This document shows, piece by piece, positions 11,761 through 19,767 of a stretch of DNA of 21,899 nt. Numbering within the stretch: position 1 is the stretch's first letter; every line of letters starts with the position of its first letter. The notes beneath the pieces are model-generated. The model saw only the letters and a list, made by a program, of their open reading frames with translations, was not told the origin of the DNA and did no database searches. Location of the stretch: IMG/VR virus record IMGVR_UViG_3300030450_000692, positions 1 through 21,899 of that record; one strand, written 5' to 3'. A program made the position numbers and the translations under genes. This DNA comes from a virus.

Positions 11761-12070
11761 GGGGCGTCCCAAACCGAAGGGGCGCCCCCGCATGACACGC
11801 CGTGGCCGTGTCTACACGCCAAAGGAGACGTTGGAGTACGAAGCCAAGATCGGTGAAGCGTATGACGGCCCCATGTTCGAAGGGCCGATCCTTATGAGGA
11901 TCGCATACACCCCCGACTATCAGACCATTGAGATCGAAGAGATGCCTGACGCCACGTCGAAACTACGGTTCGATCTAGACAACGCAGTCAAGGCCACGTT
12001 GGATGGGTTGAACGGCATCGCGTACCCCGACGACAAACTCGTGTACCACATCGAGGCAACAAAGCTGTGA
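11720..12070 (+). CDS. RusA-like Holliday junction resolvase
   Basis: The product is 116 aa, close to the RusA family length (~120). Landmarks are EGRPKPKGRPRMT (14-26), RVYTPKETLEYE (30-41) and FDLDNAVKATLDGLNG (84-99) with D85, D87, N88 and K91, then AYPDDKLVYHIEATK with D104 and D105. The DxDN..K..lDaLnG..y.DD..v signature is diagnostic of RusA resolvases, which cut four-way junctions symmetrically. It would resolve branched phage DNA before packaging. The start at 11720 lies inside the primase gene; no strong Shine-Dalgarno is visible, so coupling is likely. Confidence 0.88.
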   Translation: MPKRTRLEHAFIVEGRPKPKGRPRMTRRGRVYTPKETLEYEAKIGEAYDGPMFEGPILMRIAYTPDYQTIEIEEMPDATSKLRFDLDNAVKATLDGLNGIAYPDDKLVYHIEATKL

Positions 12071-12513
12071 GCAGCACCCAGTTTTCCGAACAAGAGTTTG
12101 GGAAACGACTCGACGGGATGGGCGACCTAGCCGAAGGCGTCTTTGAAGAATGGTGCGGCGTCAACTATGTCAGGTTCGGGCTGAACCGTCCCCCCATCGC
12201 CATGTGGAAGTTGCCGCTGCGGATTAGGCACACACCAGACTATTTGACATCCGACTATCTGGTCGAGGTGCAAGGCTTCGGACGCAAGCAAGTCGTCCAC
12301 ATGAAGTTGGACAAGTGGAAGTCGCTGCTGTGGTGGGACCGCAACGTCATGCCCGTCCGCCTGTTCCTCCACGACTCGCACAATGATCGGCAACTCATGT
12401 TCCCGATCAAGAAGCTGCGCCCCCTCGTGGACAAGGCAGAGGTCCGCAAGTTTCCCGAAGGCAACGAGTATTATGCGATCAACGCAGGGGAGGTATGGTC
12501 GCTCTTAGGATAG
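12067..12513 (+). CDS. PD-(D/E)XK-like nuclease, small phage type
   Basis: The product is 148 aa; GTG overlaps the RusA stop (GTGA). Early residues FGKRLDGMGDLAEGVFEEW carry E23; RHTPDYL supplies D58, and YLVEVQGFG supplies E67 and Q69 where a canonical enzyme has Lys. A basic-aromatic segment (HMKLDKWKSLLWW) and a strand VMPVRLFLHDS follow, as in core folds of this superfamily. Similar small proteins with tPDyl..EvqG occur in actinophages. The Gln in place of Lys, or a migrated Lys (K80 or K83), would need testing. It probably nicks or cuts phage or host DNA. Confidence 0.6.
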   Translation: MSSTQFSEQEFGKRLDGMGDLAEGVFEEWCGVNYVRFGLNRPPIAMWKLPLRIRHTPDYLTSDYLVEVQGFGRKQVVHMKLDKWKSLLWWDRNVMPVRLFLHDSHNDRQLMFPIKKLRPLVDKAEVRKFPEGNEYYAINAGEVWSLLG

Positions 12514-12516
12514 TGA

Positions 12517-12930
12517 ATGTCGAAAGTAGTAAGCGTGGACCCGACAGGTTGGATCCTTGACAGCACCCTAGAGGACTATTACCGAAGCGTGCTTCCCCTC
12601 GGGGATTCAGCAAGGCCGCTCACTGAACTCCAAGCGTTGATGGAAGCCCCGCCTGGGCACGACGTTCACCCCCACGCCGCCCCGTGGAACACAGACAGCG
12701 AAGAACTCAGCGCACTCGTCAAGCAGGCGTTGAGAGAACTACCAGAGATTCACCAAACGGTGATCGAGGCGCTATGGGGTGGCGGCCTGTCGCTTCGGGA
12801 AGTCGAACACTTCACAGGCGTGCCGAAGACAACGGTGGCCCGCAAACGAGACGAAGTACCTGAACTCCTCGGGAAAATCTTGAAGCGTCTAGTGCCCGAC
12901 ATTGCGGACAGGTACTACATCGAAGACTAG
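12517..12930 (+). CDS. Sigma-70 region 4-like HTH protein
   Basis: The product is 137 aa, starting 3 nt after the previous stop. The C-terminal half (about 62-115) reads ELSALVKQALRELPEIHQTVIEALW, then GGLSLREVEHFTGVPKTTVARKRDE, a sigma region 4-type helix-turn-helix with a preceding helix pair. Region 2 is missing, so it is not a full sigma factor. The N-terminal 60 residues are acidic and look like a separate binding segment. As the last gene of the rightward operon it is well placed to be a late-transcription activator. Its stop overlaps the stop of the opposing gene. Confidence 0.72.
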   Translation: MSKVVSVDPTGWILDSTLEDYYRSVLPLGDSARPLTELQALMEAPPGHDVHPHAAPWNTDSEELSALVKQALRELPEIHQTVIEALWGGGLSLREVEHFTGVPKTTVARKRDEVPELLGKILKRLVPDIADRYYIED

Positions 12931-13232
12931 ATCTCAGGGTCGGGGCGGGCGTCCAACGCCCGCAACGTCATGTCCTGAATCATCCTGCCGAAAAACTCCT
13001 TGAACACAGGATGCACGATGAACCCGTGCTGGGCGCGCCAATCCTCAGACACCAAGCCCTCAGCCTCCTCCTCGGTCATCACAACCAGGATGCCCAGCCT
13101 GTCTCCGCACCAGCCCGCATGGGTGCCGTCCTCAATGTCGAACAGGTTCGCTTCACGAAGCATGTTGTCATGCACCGTTGACGTGATGTCATCGCCGTGT
13201 GCGGCGAGAAACGTCTCCCATTCGTCGCCCAT
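12927..13232 (-). CDS. Hypothetical 101-aa protein, last gene of the late operon
   Basis: The ATG at 13232 overlaps the stop of the holin-like gene (TGATG). The product (MGDEWETFLAAHGDDITS ...) has a beta-like core DRLGILVVMTEEEAEGLV and EDWRAQHGFIVHPVFKEFF, and an acidic composition. No membrane span, so it is not itself a holin. Its TAG stop overlaps the opposing sigma-like gene by 2 nt at 12928-12929. No family is recognised. Confidence 0.68.
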   Translation of the reverse strand: MGDEWETFLAAHGDDITSTVHDNMLREANLFDIEDGTHAGWCGDRLGILVVMTEEEAEGLVSEDWRAQHGFIVHPVFKEFFGRMIQDMTLRALDARPDPEI

Positions 13233-13426
13233 CAGGCAGCGCGCTTGTCGAGCACTTCCTTCGCCCAAGCCTTGACAGCCGCCAAGGCCGCTGCGACGGC
13301 TGCGACAACAGCCGTCTTCACGGTGGACACGTCCGTCAAAACCAGGACGCTGAGGCCCGCCTGCACCGCAGTAGCGACGAGCCGCTCAATCTTGTCGGAC
13401 CAACTACCTGAACTTAAAGCAGTCAT
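13232..13426 (-). CDS. Holin-like small membrane protein, 64 aa
   Basis: The ATG at 13426 follows GAAGGGGAAGAA and overlaps the upstream stop (ATGA). The sequence starts MTALSSGSWSDKIERLVAT; a hydrophobic stretch AVQAGLSVLVL and an alanine/valine-rich stretch TAVVAAVAAALAAVKAW follow, ending in a charged WAKEVLDKRAA. This two-segment pattern resembles r1t-type holins of Gram-positive phages, which form membrane holes for the endolysin. The gene lies in the same operon as the endolysin, separated by four short frames. A structural membrane protein is a less likely alternative. Confidence 0.6.
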   Translation of the reverse strand: MTALSSGSWSDKIERLVATAVQAGLSVLVLTDVSTVKTAVVAAVAAALAAVKAWAKEVLDKRAA

Positions 13427-13560
13427 TTCTTCCCCTTCTTAGATCGCTTGGCGTGATCATGGGCGATAGCGACCGCCTGATCGCGCGGGTACCCCTCGTT
13501 GATGAGGCGCCCAATGTTCGTGTTGATGGCGTTCTGAGAAGCGCCGCGCACCAGAGGCAT
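13423..13560 (-). CDS. Small conserved-type phage protein starting MPLV, 45 aa
   Basis: The product begins MPLVRGASQNAINTNIGRLI, continues NEGYPRDQAVAIAHDHA and ends in a lysine-rich KRSKKGKK tail. This short protein type (MPL-K/R-G-S, NI..l...G.p..QAvAIA, basic end) is found in many tailed phages near structural or lysis genes. I know no established function. The stop overlaps the holin-like start (ATGA). Confidence 0.72.
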   Translation of the reverse strand: MPLVRGASQNAINTNIGRLINEGYPRDQAVAIAHDHAKRSKKGKK

Positions 13561-13561
13561 A

Positions 13562-13600
13562 CTAGTACCTGGGGCGACGAGGCTTCTTCTTCCCTGCCAT
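13562..13600 (-). CDS. Possible 12-aa basic peptide
   Basis: An ATG overlaps the stop of the preceding gene (TGATG) and opens a 12-codon frame, MAGKKKPRRPRY, ending 1 nt before the next ATG region. Seven of twelve residues are Lys or Arg. The punctuation matches real genes nearby and the peptide fills an otherwise empty 40 nt, but it is too short for any statistical support. It may simply carry ribosomes to the next start. Confidence 0.3.
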   Translation of the reverse strand: MAGKKKPRRPRY

Positions 13601-13731
13601 CAGTCGCGCAGGGCTTTACGGGCGCCGCTCTTAGACGGCGAGCCGACCTCACCGATGCCGCCACCAGTCTTCACTGTGGTGACAAGCACCTTGGGGGCCT
13701 TCACTAGGCGTGGCGTTGAACCATCCCTCAT
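13600..13731 (-). CDS. Hypothetical 43-aa basic protein
   Basis: The ATG at 13731 follows AGGA with 4-nt spacing. The product reads MRDGSTPRLVKAPKVLVTTV, then a Gly/Ser stretch and a basic end (KSGARKALRD). It is positively charged with beta-like V/T repeats. It sits between structural and lysis genes, so a virion-associated role is possible. No family is recognised. Confidence 0.55.
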   Translation of the reverse strand: MRDGSTPRLVKAPKVLVTTVKTGGGIGEVGSPSKSGARKALRD

Positions 13732-13737
13732 GGTGTC

Positions 13738-13923
13738 CTACTTCCCGAAGGGGCGTCCGCCGCTGTTGGCGTTCCCCAGTTTCGTACTACGGAGATACGC
13801 AGCAGCCTTCTTGGCTTTCTGCGACATGTCCCACATATTGAACGACGATGTTGAGTCATACGGCTGGTCATTCTGACTGCCGAACGTCTCCTCGAAAGTT
13901 CCGTAACCTTCACCTTTGGGCAT
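13738..13923 (-). CDS. Hypothetical 61-aa protein after the endolysin
   Basis: The ATG at 13923 follows AGGAGG (about 10-nt spacing). The product begins MPKGEGYGTFEETFGSQND, has a helical MSQKAKKAAAYLRS segment and ends NSGGRPFGK. It is polar with no membrane span. It lies between endolysin and other small late genes; the function is unknown. Confidence 0.66.
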   Translation of the reverse strand: MPKGEGYGTFEETFGSQNDQPYDSTSSFNMWDMSQKAKKAAAYLRSTKLGNANSGGRPFGK

Positions 13924-13936
13924 CGAAATGCACCTC

Positions 13937-14710
13937 CTACATAAAGAACAAGGCGTCCCATGTCGCCTTGTTCACTTCACCGTTCGGCTTCAAAAAGCCC
14001 CGCTGCCGTTGAAACAACCGCACAGCAGCCTTCGTACGCCATCCGAAGATGCCGTCCGCAGGACCAGGGTCGCACTTCCAACGAGGCAACGTCGCCTGCA
14101 CCATACGGATCTTGTCGCCACGCATCCTGCGCTTCAACGGGTTGGCATCCAACCCGTCGCCCAGCGACCTCAAATAGGCGACCACGCCGTCCCAATCGAC
14201 ATGCGGGACATGCGCGCCAGGAGGCGCCTCGTGCGCTGCACCTGACATCACCCAGTCATACAGCCATCCACCAGGGCAGCTCGTGGAAGCCAAATCCTGA
14301 TGCCCCTTGATCCACAGCCCACCACCATACTTATGTTGCAACTCGTCGATGACGGTGCGGAAGCCCTGCTGGGCTTCCAAACTCAACGGCTGATTACCGT
14401 CCCCAATGTACGAGACGGCCACCGTGCGGAAGTTCCAGTTCTTCGTCGCACCACCCACGGCGCCGTTGCGGCGCCCCTCGTAGATGGTGCCGTCCACGTC
14501 CACCAGCCAGTTGTATGCGATGGACGACCAGCGTCGCACCTGCATGTGGTGACGCTCGAAGGCTTGCACAGCGGTGGCCCCCGTGGGGCCACCTACCACG
14601 CCGCTGTGGTGAATGACGATGCCTTGGACACGTTTCGGGTTCAGCCACGTCCAACCTTTGGTGGGTGCGGTGGCGCCCCAGTCTGCACGCCTGACGTAAG
14701 CAGCCCTCAC
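13937..14710 (-). CDS. Endolysin: amidase plus peptidoglycan-binding domain
   Basis: The product is 257 aa. The GTG at 14710 overlaps the preceding gene's stop (GTGA). The N-terminal domain (about 8-160) is an N-acetylmuramoyl-L-alanine amidase of the amidase_2/PGRP fold: RRADWGA, IVIHHSG (H34), YNWLVDVDGTIYEGR, WIKGHQDL (H137) and TSCPGG (C145), where H34, H137 and C145 are the zinc ligands. The C-terminal part (about 190-257) is a PG_binding_1-type module (KIRMVQATL, DGIFGWRTKAAVRLFQRQRG, NKATWDAL). It cuts the bond between muramic acid and the stem peptide. There is no signal peptide, so release needs a holin; a holin-like gene is about 500 nt downstream. No spanin was seen, fitting a Gram-positive host. 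Confidence 0.93.
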   Translation of the reverse strand: MRAAYVRRADWGATAPTKGWTWLNPKRVQGIVIHHSGVVGGPTGATAVQAFERHHMQVRRWSSIAYNWLVDVDGTIYEGRRNGAVGGATKNWNFRTVAVSYIGDGNQPLSLEAQQGFRTVIDELQHKYGGGLWIKGHQDLASTSCPGGWLYDWVMSGAAHEAPPGAHVPHVDWDGVVAYLRSLGDGLDANPLKRRMRGDKIRMVQATLPRWKCDPGPADGIFGWRTKAAVRLFQRQRGFLKPNGEVNKATWDALFFM

Positions 14711-17700
14711 CTAATCCGCTCCAACGACCGTATCTCCGACCTAGACATCGACCGCTCCCGATCACGCTGCATCCGCGCACCCCGCGTATCCCGTGGCCCC
14801 TGCCTACGGATGCCAATGGGCATCGCCCAACTCAACCACGCTGAAAACAGTTTGTCGTCATCCTTGTAACGATCCTCACGAGGAATCAGACGCCTCGCCT
14901 GAGACAGGTACGGCACGAACGTGCCCAATCCGTACAGGACATTCTCACGTATCCCGTACTTGCCTCGACTGTTCCTCGCCACCATGTCACCAGGCATCTT
15001 AGACAAGAACGGCAACAACCCTGGGATGTTGAACATCGGAGGAGGCTTCACATACTCCGTTGAGATCGGAATGTTCCTGAATATCTGGGCGCCCATCACC
15101 GTCTCAACAGGGAACTTGATCTGAGGGGCCAACCCCTCAGCGAGACGGGTCAAGCCGCCGAAGGGGCGCTCCATGTCTTGGAGCGGCATGTCGGCAAACT
15201 CGATGAGATCCATGAACGGCAGGTCAGGGAACGCCCAAGTGCGGGCACCCTGGTTCGGGTTGCCCATCAGGCCCGACAGGTCGATACCCCACCGCTTCCC
15301 GTACCACGCTGGCGTCGTACGATCTTCCTGCACCCCCAGTTCGATGTTGTTCTTCAACTGGAGGTATCTGACGAACGGCTTCGGGTTATACAGCAACTGT
15401 GTCGCCATCAAAGGCAACGAGTTCCGTGTCCACGTATAGAACGGGTACGCCCTGGCGCCAAGGTTGCGTTCCCAGTCGGTCATCCCTTCCTTCGAGTAGT
15501 TGAAGTGGAACTGGTTGACGCGGAAGATCACTTCAGCGTCGCTCATGCCGTTGAAGATGCTGTCCAACGCCAACGATCCGCGAACCCATTCCTCCATCTC
15601 AGAGTTGCCGTTACGAACCGCCGTGTTCCACACGTTGTCTCGACGCAACGGATTCCACCTGAGGGGACGCCCGTACCTGTCAACGGTCGTGGCACCATGC
15701 AGTCGGAACGACTGCGCCACCTCGGAAGCAGCCTGACCCGCACCGATGGCGCCCGAACGGTACACCCTGCGAAGATCACGCATCGCCCCGTCGCCCTGAG
15801 CGGCCAACTTTTCTGCCCCCAGTTCGGCGGCTCGCCGCTTCAACGCTGCGGGACGTGACCGCATAAACTGGTATCCGCCGCCCTCGTTGCGGACTTGCTC
15901 GGGGGTCAACCCGATTTCCTTCAACGCGTCCTCCCACCCCGCCTTGATGGCACGGCCACGCAACGCGATAAACCGTGCGGCATTCTCCAAGTCCATGCCT
16001 GCCAACATGTTGTTGAACAAGGCGCCGAACCCGTTGCGCTGAACAAACGCGGGGCGCGCCACCGCCTGAGCCTTGAAGTAGCCAGTGACCGAATCCCAGG
16101 CTTGAAGCAGCTCACCAATCTCGCCACGCCCAGCGTTCATACGTGAACGCAGCAAATCCCCCAACTGTTTATTGAGTTCAGGATCACCCAGCGTGCCCCT
16201 CATATAGGCGGGGCCGAACGGCAAAGCCGCATCGTCAAGACCCGCCCTCAACGCTTCCGCTACGTTGGTTTCAAACCCTGGCTCAAACTCCCCACCAGGC
16301 GTCATCCTTCTCGGTCGTGTCCCCGTCGGATCAAGCAACCGACCGAACATGTTGTCAGCGTCTTGGAAGACACCCAAGTCCGTTTCAAGAATCTCACCCA
16401 ACTCGTCAGGCATGCGATGGAAGTTCGCTTCCATCGCGTTCCGTTGCGCGTCAAGATCCAACGCCTCGGCAGCGAACCTGTTGTAATTGTTCTTCACAGG
16501 GTCGTTCACATACGTTCCCATGTGGCGTTGCGCCCTGTTGCTGAGATCAACGGTCTGCTTGTCGAACTCCTCCTGCACCCACAGGAGGGTTCGACGCCTC
16601 GCCTCCACCTCTAACAGCGGTATACGTTCGGCGCCCCGCTCAAACGTGTCAGCGATGTCCTCCAGCGCATCCGTAGCGTCAGGTTGCAGTTTCCGCCCTG
16701 GCCCCAGCGTCCGCTTTTCTTCTTGAACAAGGCGTCGGACTTCTTTCTCTTGCGCTTCTGCTGCGGCTTGCCTGGCCTTCACCGCCCAAGGACGGTTCGC
16801 TATGTCCGCTTGGGACACAGGGATCCTGTACCCGCTGTTGAACGTGATCGGCGCCTCCAGCTCGGCAGCCAACCTGCCGACCTCATGCACCTGATCGACG
16901 TAATCCCGTATGGCGCGGGGAGTTCCCTCCGAAACGAACCCCTTCTCCAACCCGCTGATCAAAGACTCCAAGTCCCTGATCGTCTGGTCCTGCCCGCCCA
17001 AACGGGCGGCAGCGTTCTTCGCCACCTCCAACGTGTCACGGGCAATCGCCAACTGCTGCGTGATGTGGGAATAAGCCTCCTCCACGGCTCGCATGTTGCG
17101 GCCCAGATCGTCCACGCCACCCAAGGTTTCGCTGATCGACCTCAAAGCCCTAGCCATACGGCCCGTCACTTCCAAACCGACAGCCATGTCGAGCAGATCT
17201 TCCATCGCCGTTTGTGCCTCAGGGGCGGTACGGAACCGCCCCGTTCGAGAAGCACGAACCGTGGAAGCGTTCACGTCTTCGATCAGATCCATCATTGACA
17301 TTTGGATCTTCCTGATCTGCGGATCCAACCCCCACATGTCTTCCGCAGCCTTCACCCTGGCCGCATCAGCCGCCGTAGCCTGCTGGTTGTAATCGTGTGC
17401 TGTGGATGCTGCTCGGCGCGCTGAGTCGTACTTCTTCTTAGCCGCTTCACCCATGTTCTTTTGGGCTTTGCGGGCCTTCGATGACGCTTTCGCCAAGTCG
17501 TTGAAGAAAGCCTTCACCTCGTCCAAGGTGGCGGCTTCAACGAAGATCCCCTGCGCTGCCAGATGGTCCTCCATCCCAGCCCAAATCAGTTCACGGCCTT
17601 GAGCCGACTTGTACCCGTCGATCAGTTTCGCAACATCCGTCTCAAAGAACGTGTTGTTCGCAGCCCACTCGGGGTCCACCTCGCGGACAAACATTTCGAT

Positions 17701-19764
17701 CTGCTTACGAACCGACGGGGCGTGAGCCAACTGGACGCCACCGATCTGCAACGGCCTGCCAGGTTCAACAATCTCAAACGAAGCACGCGTCGGGCCACCC
17801 TTGCGGTTCCAAGTGAACTTCTCCCCTGGCGCGAAGACCCGTTCCTTCGTCGCATACGACTGGTCGCGCTTCGGTTTACCCTTCCCCGCCTCTGCGCCCT
17901 CGTCCGCTAGGCGCTGCCCCGCCTCGTGTGCTTTCGTGTATTTGGGGTCCGTGTACACCTTGCGGGCTTCCGCTGAGACGCGGCGCGTGACATAAACCTC
18001 GTTGGGCTTCAACTCTTGGCGTATCGACCGCTTGGCGATTTCTTCCCAACCCGTGCTGATGTCGTTCCAGAACCTACGCAACTCCTCGTGGAGTTGCTGG
18101 GCTGTGACCGTCCCATCGCCGTGGGCTATCACCCACTCTTTGAACTCGTCCAAATGTCTGCTGACATCATTGGGTATGACGTTGCCAGCCTCATCAACGT
18201 ATTCCCAAGGCTCATCCATCGCATCGTGCAAGATGCGAGACGCCTTACGGCGCATCGCCATAGCCTCCGTCTCCACCATCCCAGGAATCAACTTCTGAAC
18301 AGGGCCAAGGCCAGTCTCGGATATGTCGAAGCCGCCCTTGTGGGCCATGTCGAGCATCTGCCCCTGCAACGAATCAACCATGTGCGAATACTTGCCAGCG
18401 TTGGCGAACCCGATGGATTCGCCCGTCTCAACCATCCGCCCCGCCCAATACTTCACAGGGTTCTCGTCCTGCAACCACGAACGAAGCAGATCGTCACGGG
18501 ACAGTTTGGACGACAGGTTCTTAGCAACATTGGACTGCAACGCCCTCTGCACGCCACGGCCAGGAGCCGACACGACCGTGCGGATAACTACACCCAGCCC
18601 CGTGTCGGTCAACTCCTCGGCGCCACGGGCAACCTGCCGTCCGACACCAACCTTCTGACGCATCCCAGGGACAGCCACATACCGCTCCCAGTTCGGAGCA
18701 TCCAACGACGCCTGACCGTTACGCCAAAACAGTTCCGTTCGAGACTTCTGCGCCCTCGTTGAAACCCCCAACAGCTCGTCGGCAGTCTCCTCAATGAATG
18801 AACGAGCCGCTTCTCCCGTCGGCACAGCGTCGCCCGCTGCGCCCACGGCAAACCCCTCGTCTGCGAAACCTGGACGCTTCCCCGCCAACACGCGCGCTTC
18901 TTCCTCAAACAGTCTGCGTGCATCGTCACGGCCCAAACGGACAGCCCGCTCAAACAACTTCGTTGACTGAGCGGCATCCAACCCGTACTTGGCGCCAGCC
19001 GCCTGAAACGCAGGCGCCCACTCTGCTGCACGGCGCGCCGACACGGCCCCGCCAGTGATCGCATCCAAAGCCTTGTCCATGCCGACAAGACGCCCGAACA
19101 TGCCCGTACCAGGCATCGAGAAGCCCAACCCGACCTCATAGCCGATGCCACGCAACGCGCTCGGACCCGCAGCCATCTTCGACCCCGTGTTAGCCACACG
19201 CTGCCGCGCCGCATTGAACGCTGCCCGCTCCGCAGCCGTCTTCGCCCCGTTAGCCGCACCCATCAACTCGTCGGCCACCTGACGCCAACTCTGCTTCGCC
19301 AAAGCACCCGAACCGAACGTCAAATAGGTGATCGGATCCAACGCCACATCGCCTATGAAGCCGACTATACGGTTGCCCCATTTGCCCAGATCGACATTCT
19401 CGTCACGGAGAATGTCGCCAAACCCGTAATGGGAAGCGATCTGGTTGCCCCAGTCGGTGCCAGAGAAACCCTCGCCCTGCACAAGGTCGATGGTTTCCTT
19501 CAAGGTGGACACCGCTGCGCGGCGCCCAGTGTCAAGCAGATTCAAACCCGCGCCAATCGGCCCCTCCAAGACAGGGGACAGGGCTTTCTGCCACCACGGC
19601 TTCTCAGGCTCACGATTGATCTGGCTTACATCAGGCAACCCGCCCTGCTGGGCGACCTGATTGGCGGCAGACGCCATCCACCCACTAGGGGCGGGCGTTG
19701 AAAAGCGTCTTGGTCGTGGGGCGCTTAGTGCCCGTGCCATTGTTGAACGAGGAATGGCGACCAT
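14707..19764 (-). CDS. Giant ejection / internal virion protein, 1685 aa
   Basis: This is the largest gene in the window. The ATG at 19764 lies 3 nt after the previous stop; no strong Shine-Dalgarno is visible, so coupling is likely. The N-terminus (about 100-240) has a WGNRIVGFIGDVALDPITYL segment and Gly-rich GIGYEVGLGF. The middle, about residues 750-1000, is alanine-rich and coiled-coil-like. Near residues 1410-1450 is FHFNYSKEGMTDWERNL followed by YPFYTWTRNSLPLM. I recall this F.Y...t..E....yPFYtwtRns element at the C-terminal part of very large internal proteins of podovirus-like phages. It follows proteins of ~185+ and 525 aa, the T7 gp14-gp15-gp16 pattern. It probably enters the host with the DNA. 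No transglycosylase motif was seen. A tape-measure protein is the alternative. Confidence 0.65.
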   Translation of the reverse strand: MVAIPRSTMARALSAPRPRRFSTPAPSGWMASAANQVAQQGGLPDVSQINREPEKPWWQKALSPVLEGPIGAGLNLLDTGRRAAVSTLKETIDLVQGEGFSGTDWGNQIASHYGFGDILRDENVDLGKWGNRIVGFIGDVALDPITYLTFGSGALAKQSWRQVADELMGAANGAKTAAERAAFNAARQRVANTGSKMAAGPSALRGIGYEVGLGFSMPGTGMFGRLVGMDKALDAITGGAVSARRAAEWAPAFQAAGAKYGLDAAQSTKLFERAVRLGRDDARRLFEEEARVLAGKRPGFADEGFAVGAAGDAVPTGEAARSFIEETADELLGVSTRAQKSRTELFWRNGQASLDAPNWERYVAVPGMRQKVGVGRQVARGAEELTDTGLGVVIRTVVSAPGRGVQRALQSNVAKNLSSKLSRDDLLRSWLQDENPVKYWAGRMVETGESIGFANAGKYSHMVDSLQGQMLDMAHKGGFDISETGLGPVQKLIPGMVETEAMAMRRKASRILHDAMDEPWEYVDEAGNVIPNDVSRHLDEFKEWVIAHGDGTVTAQQLHEELRRFWNDISTGWEEIAKRSIRQELKPNEVYVTRRVSAEARKVYTDPKYTKAHEAGQRLADEGAEAGKGKPKRDQSYATKERVFAPGEKFTWNRKGGPTRASFEIVEPGRPLQIGGVQLAHAPSVRKQIEMFVREVDPEWAANNTFFETDVAKLIDGYKSAQGRELIWAGMEDHLAAQGIFVEAATLDEVKAFFNDLAKASSKARKAQKNMGEAAKKKYDSARRAASTAHDYNQQATAADAARVKAAEDMWGLDPQIRKIQMSMMDLIEDVNASTVRASRTGRFRTAPEAQTAMEDLLDMAVGLEVTGRMARALRSISETLGGVDDLGRNMRAVEEAYSHITQQLAIARDTLEVAKNAAARLGGQDQTIRDLESLISGLEKGFVSEGTPRAIRDYVDQVHEVGRLAAELEAPITFNSGYRIPVSQADIANRPWAVKARQAAAEAQEKEVRRLVQEEKRTLGPGRKLQPDATDALEDIADTFERGAERIPLLEVEARRRTLLWVQEEFDKQTVDLSNRAQRHMGTYVNDPVKNNYNRFAAEALDLDAQRNAMEANFHRMPDELGEILETDLGVFQDADNMFGRLLDPTGTRPRRMTPGGEFEPGFETNVAEALRAGLDDAALPFGPAYMRGTLGDPELNKQLGDLLRSRMNAGRGEIGELLQAWDSVTGYFKAQAVARPAFVQRNGFGALFNNMLAGMDLENAARFIALRGRAIKAGWEDALKEIGLTPEQVRNEGGGYQFMRSRPAALKRRAAELGAEKLAAQGDGAMRDLRRVYRSGAIGAGQAASEVAQSFRLHGATTVDRYGRPLRWNPLRRDNVWNTAVRNGNSEMEEWVRGSLALDSIFNGMSDAEVIFRVNQFHFNYSKEGMTDWERNLGARAYPFYTWTRNSLPLMATQLLYNPKPFVRYLQLKNNIELGVQEDRTTPAWYGKRWGIDLSGLMGNPNQGARTWAFPDLPFMDLIEFADMPLQDMERPFGGLTRLAEGLAPQIKFPVETVMGAQIFRNIPISTEYVKPPPMFNIPGLLPFLSKMPGDMVARNSRGKYGIRENVLYGLGTFVPYLSQARRLIPREDRYKDDDKLFSAWLSWAMPIGIRRQGPRDTRGARMQRDRERSMSRSEIRSLERIR

Positions 19765-19767
19765 CTG

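Noticed and set aside
18016-18762. 248-codon plus-strand frame inside the giant structural gene
   Set aside because: Antisense to a 1685-codon frame with coherent protein composition; such long shadows are expected at this base composition.
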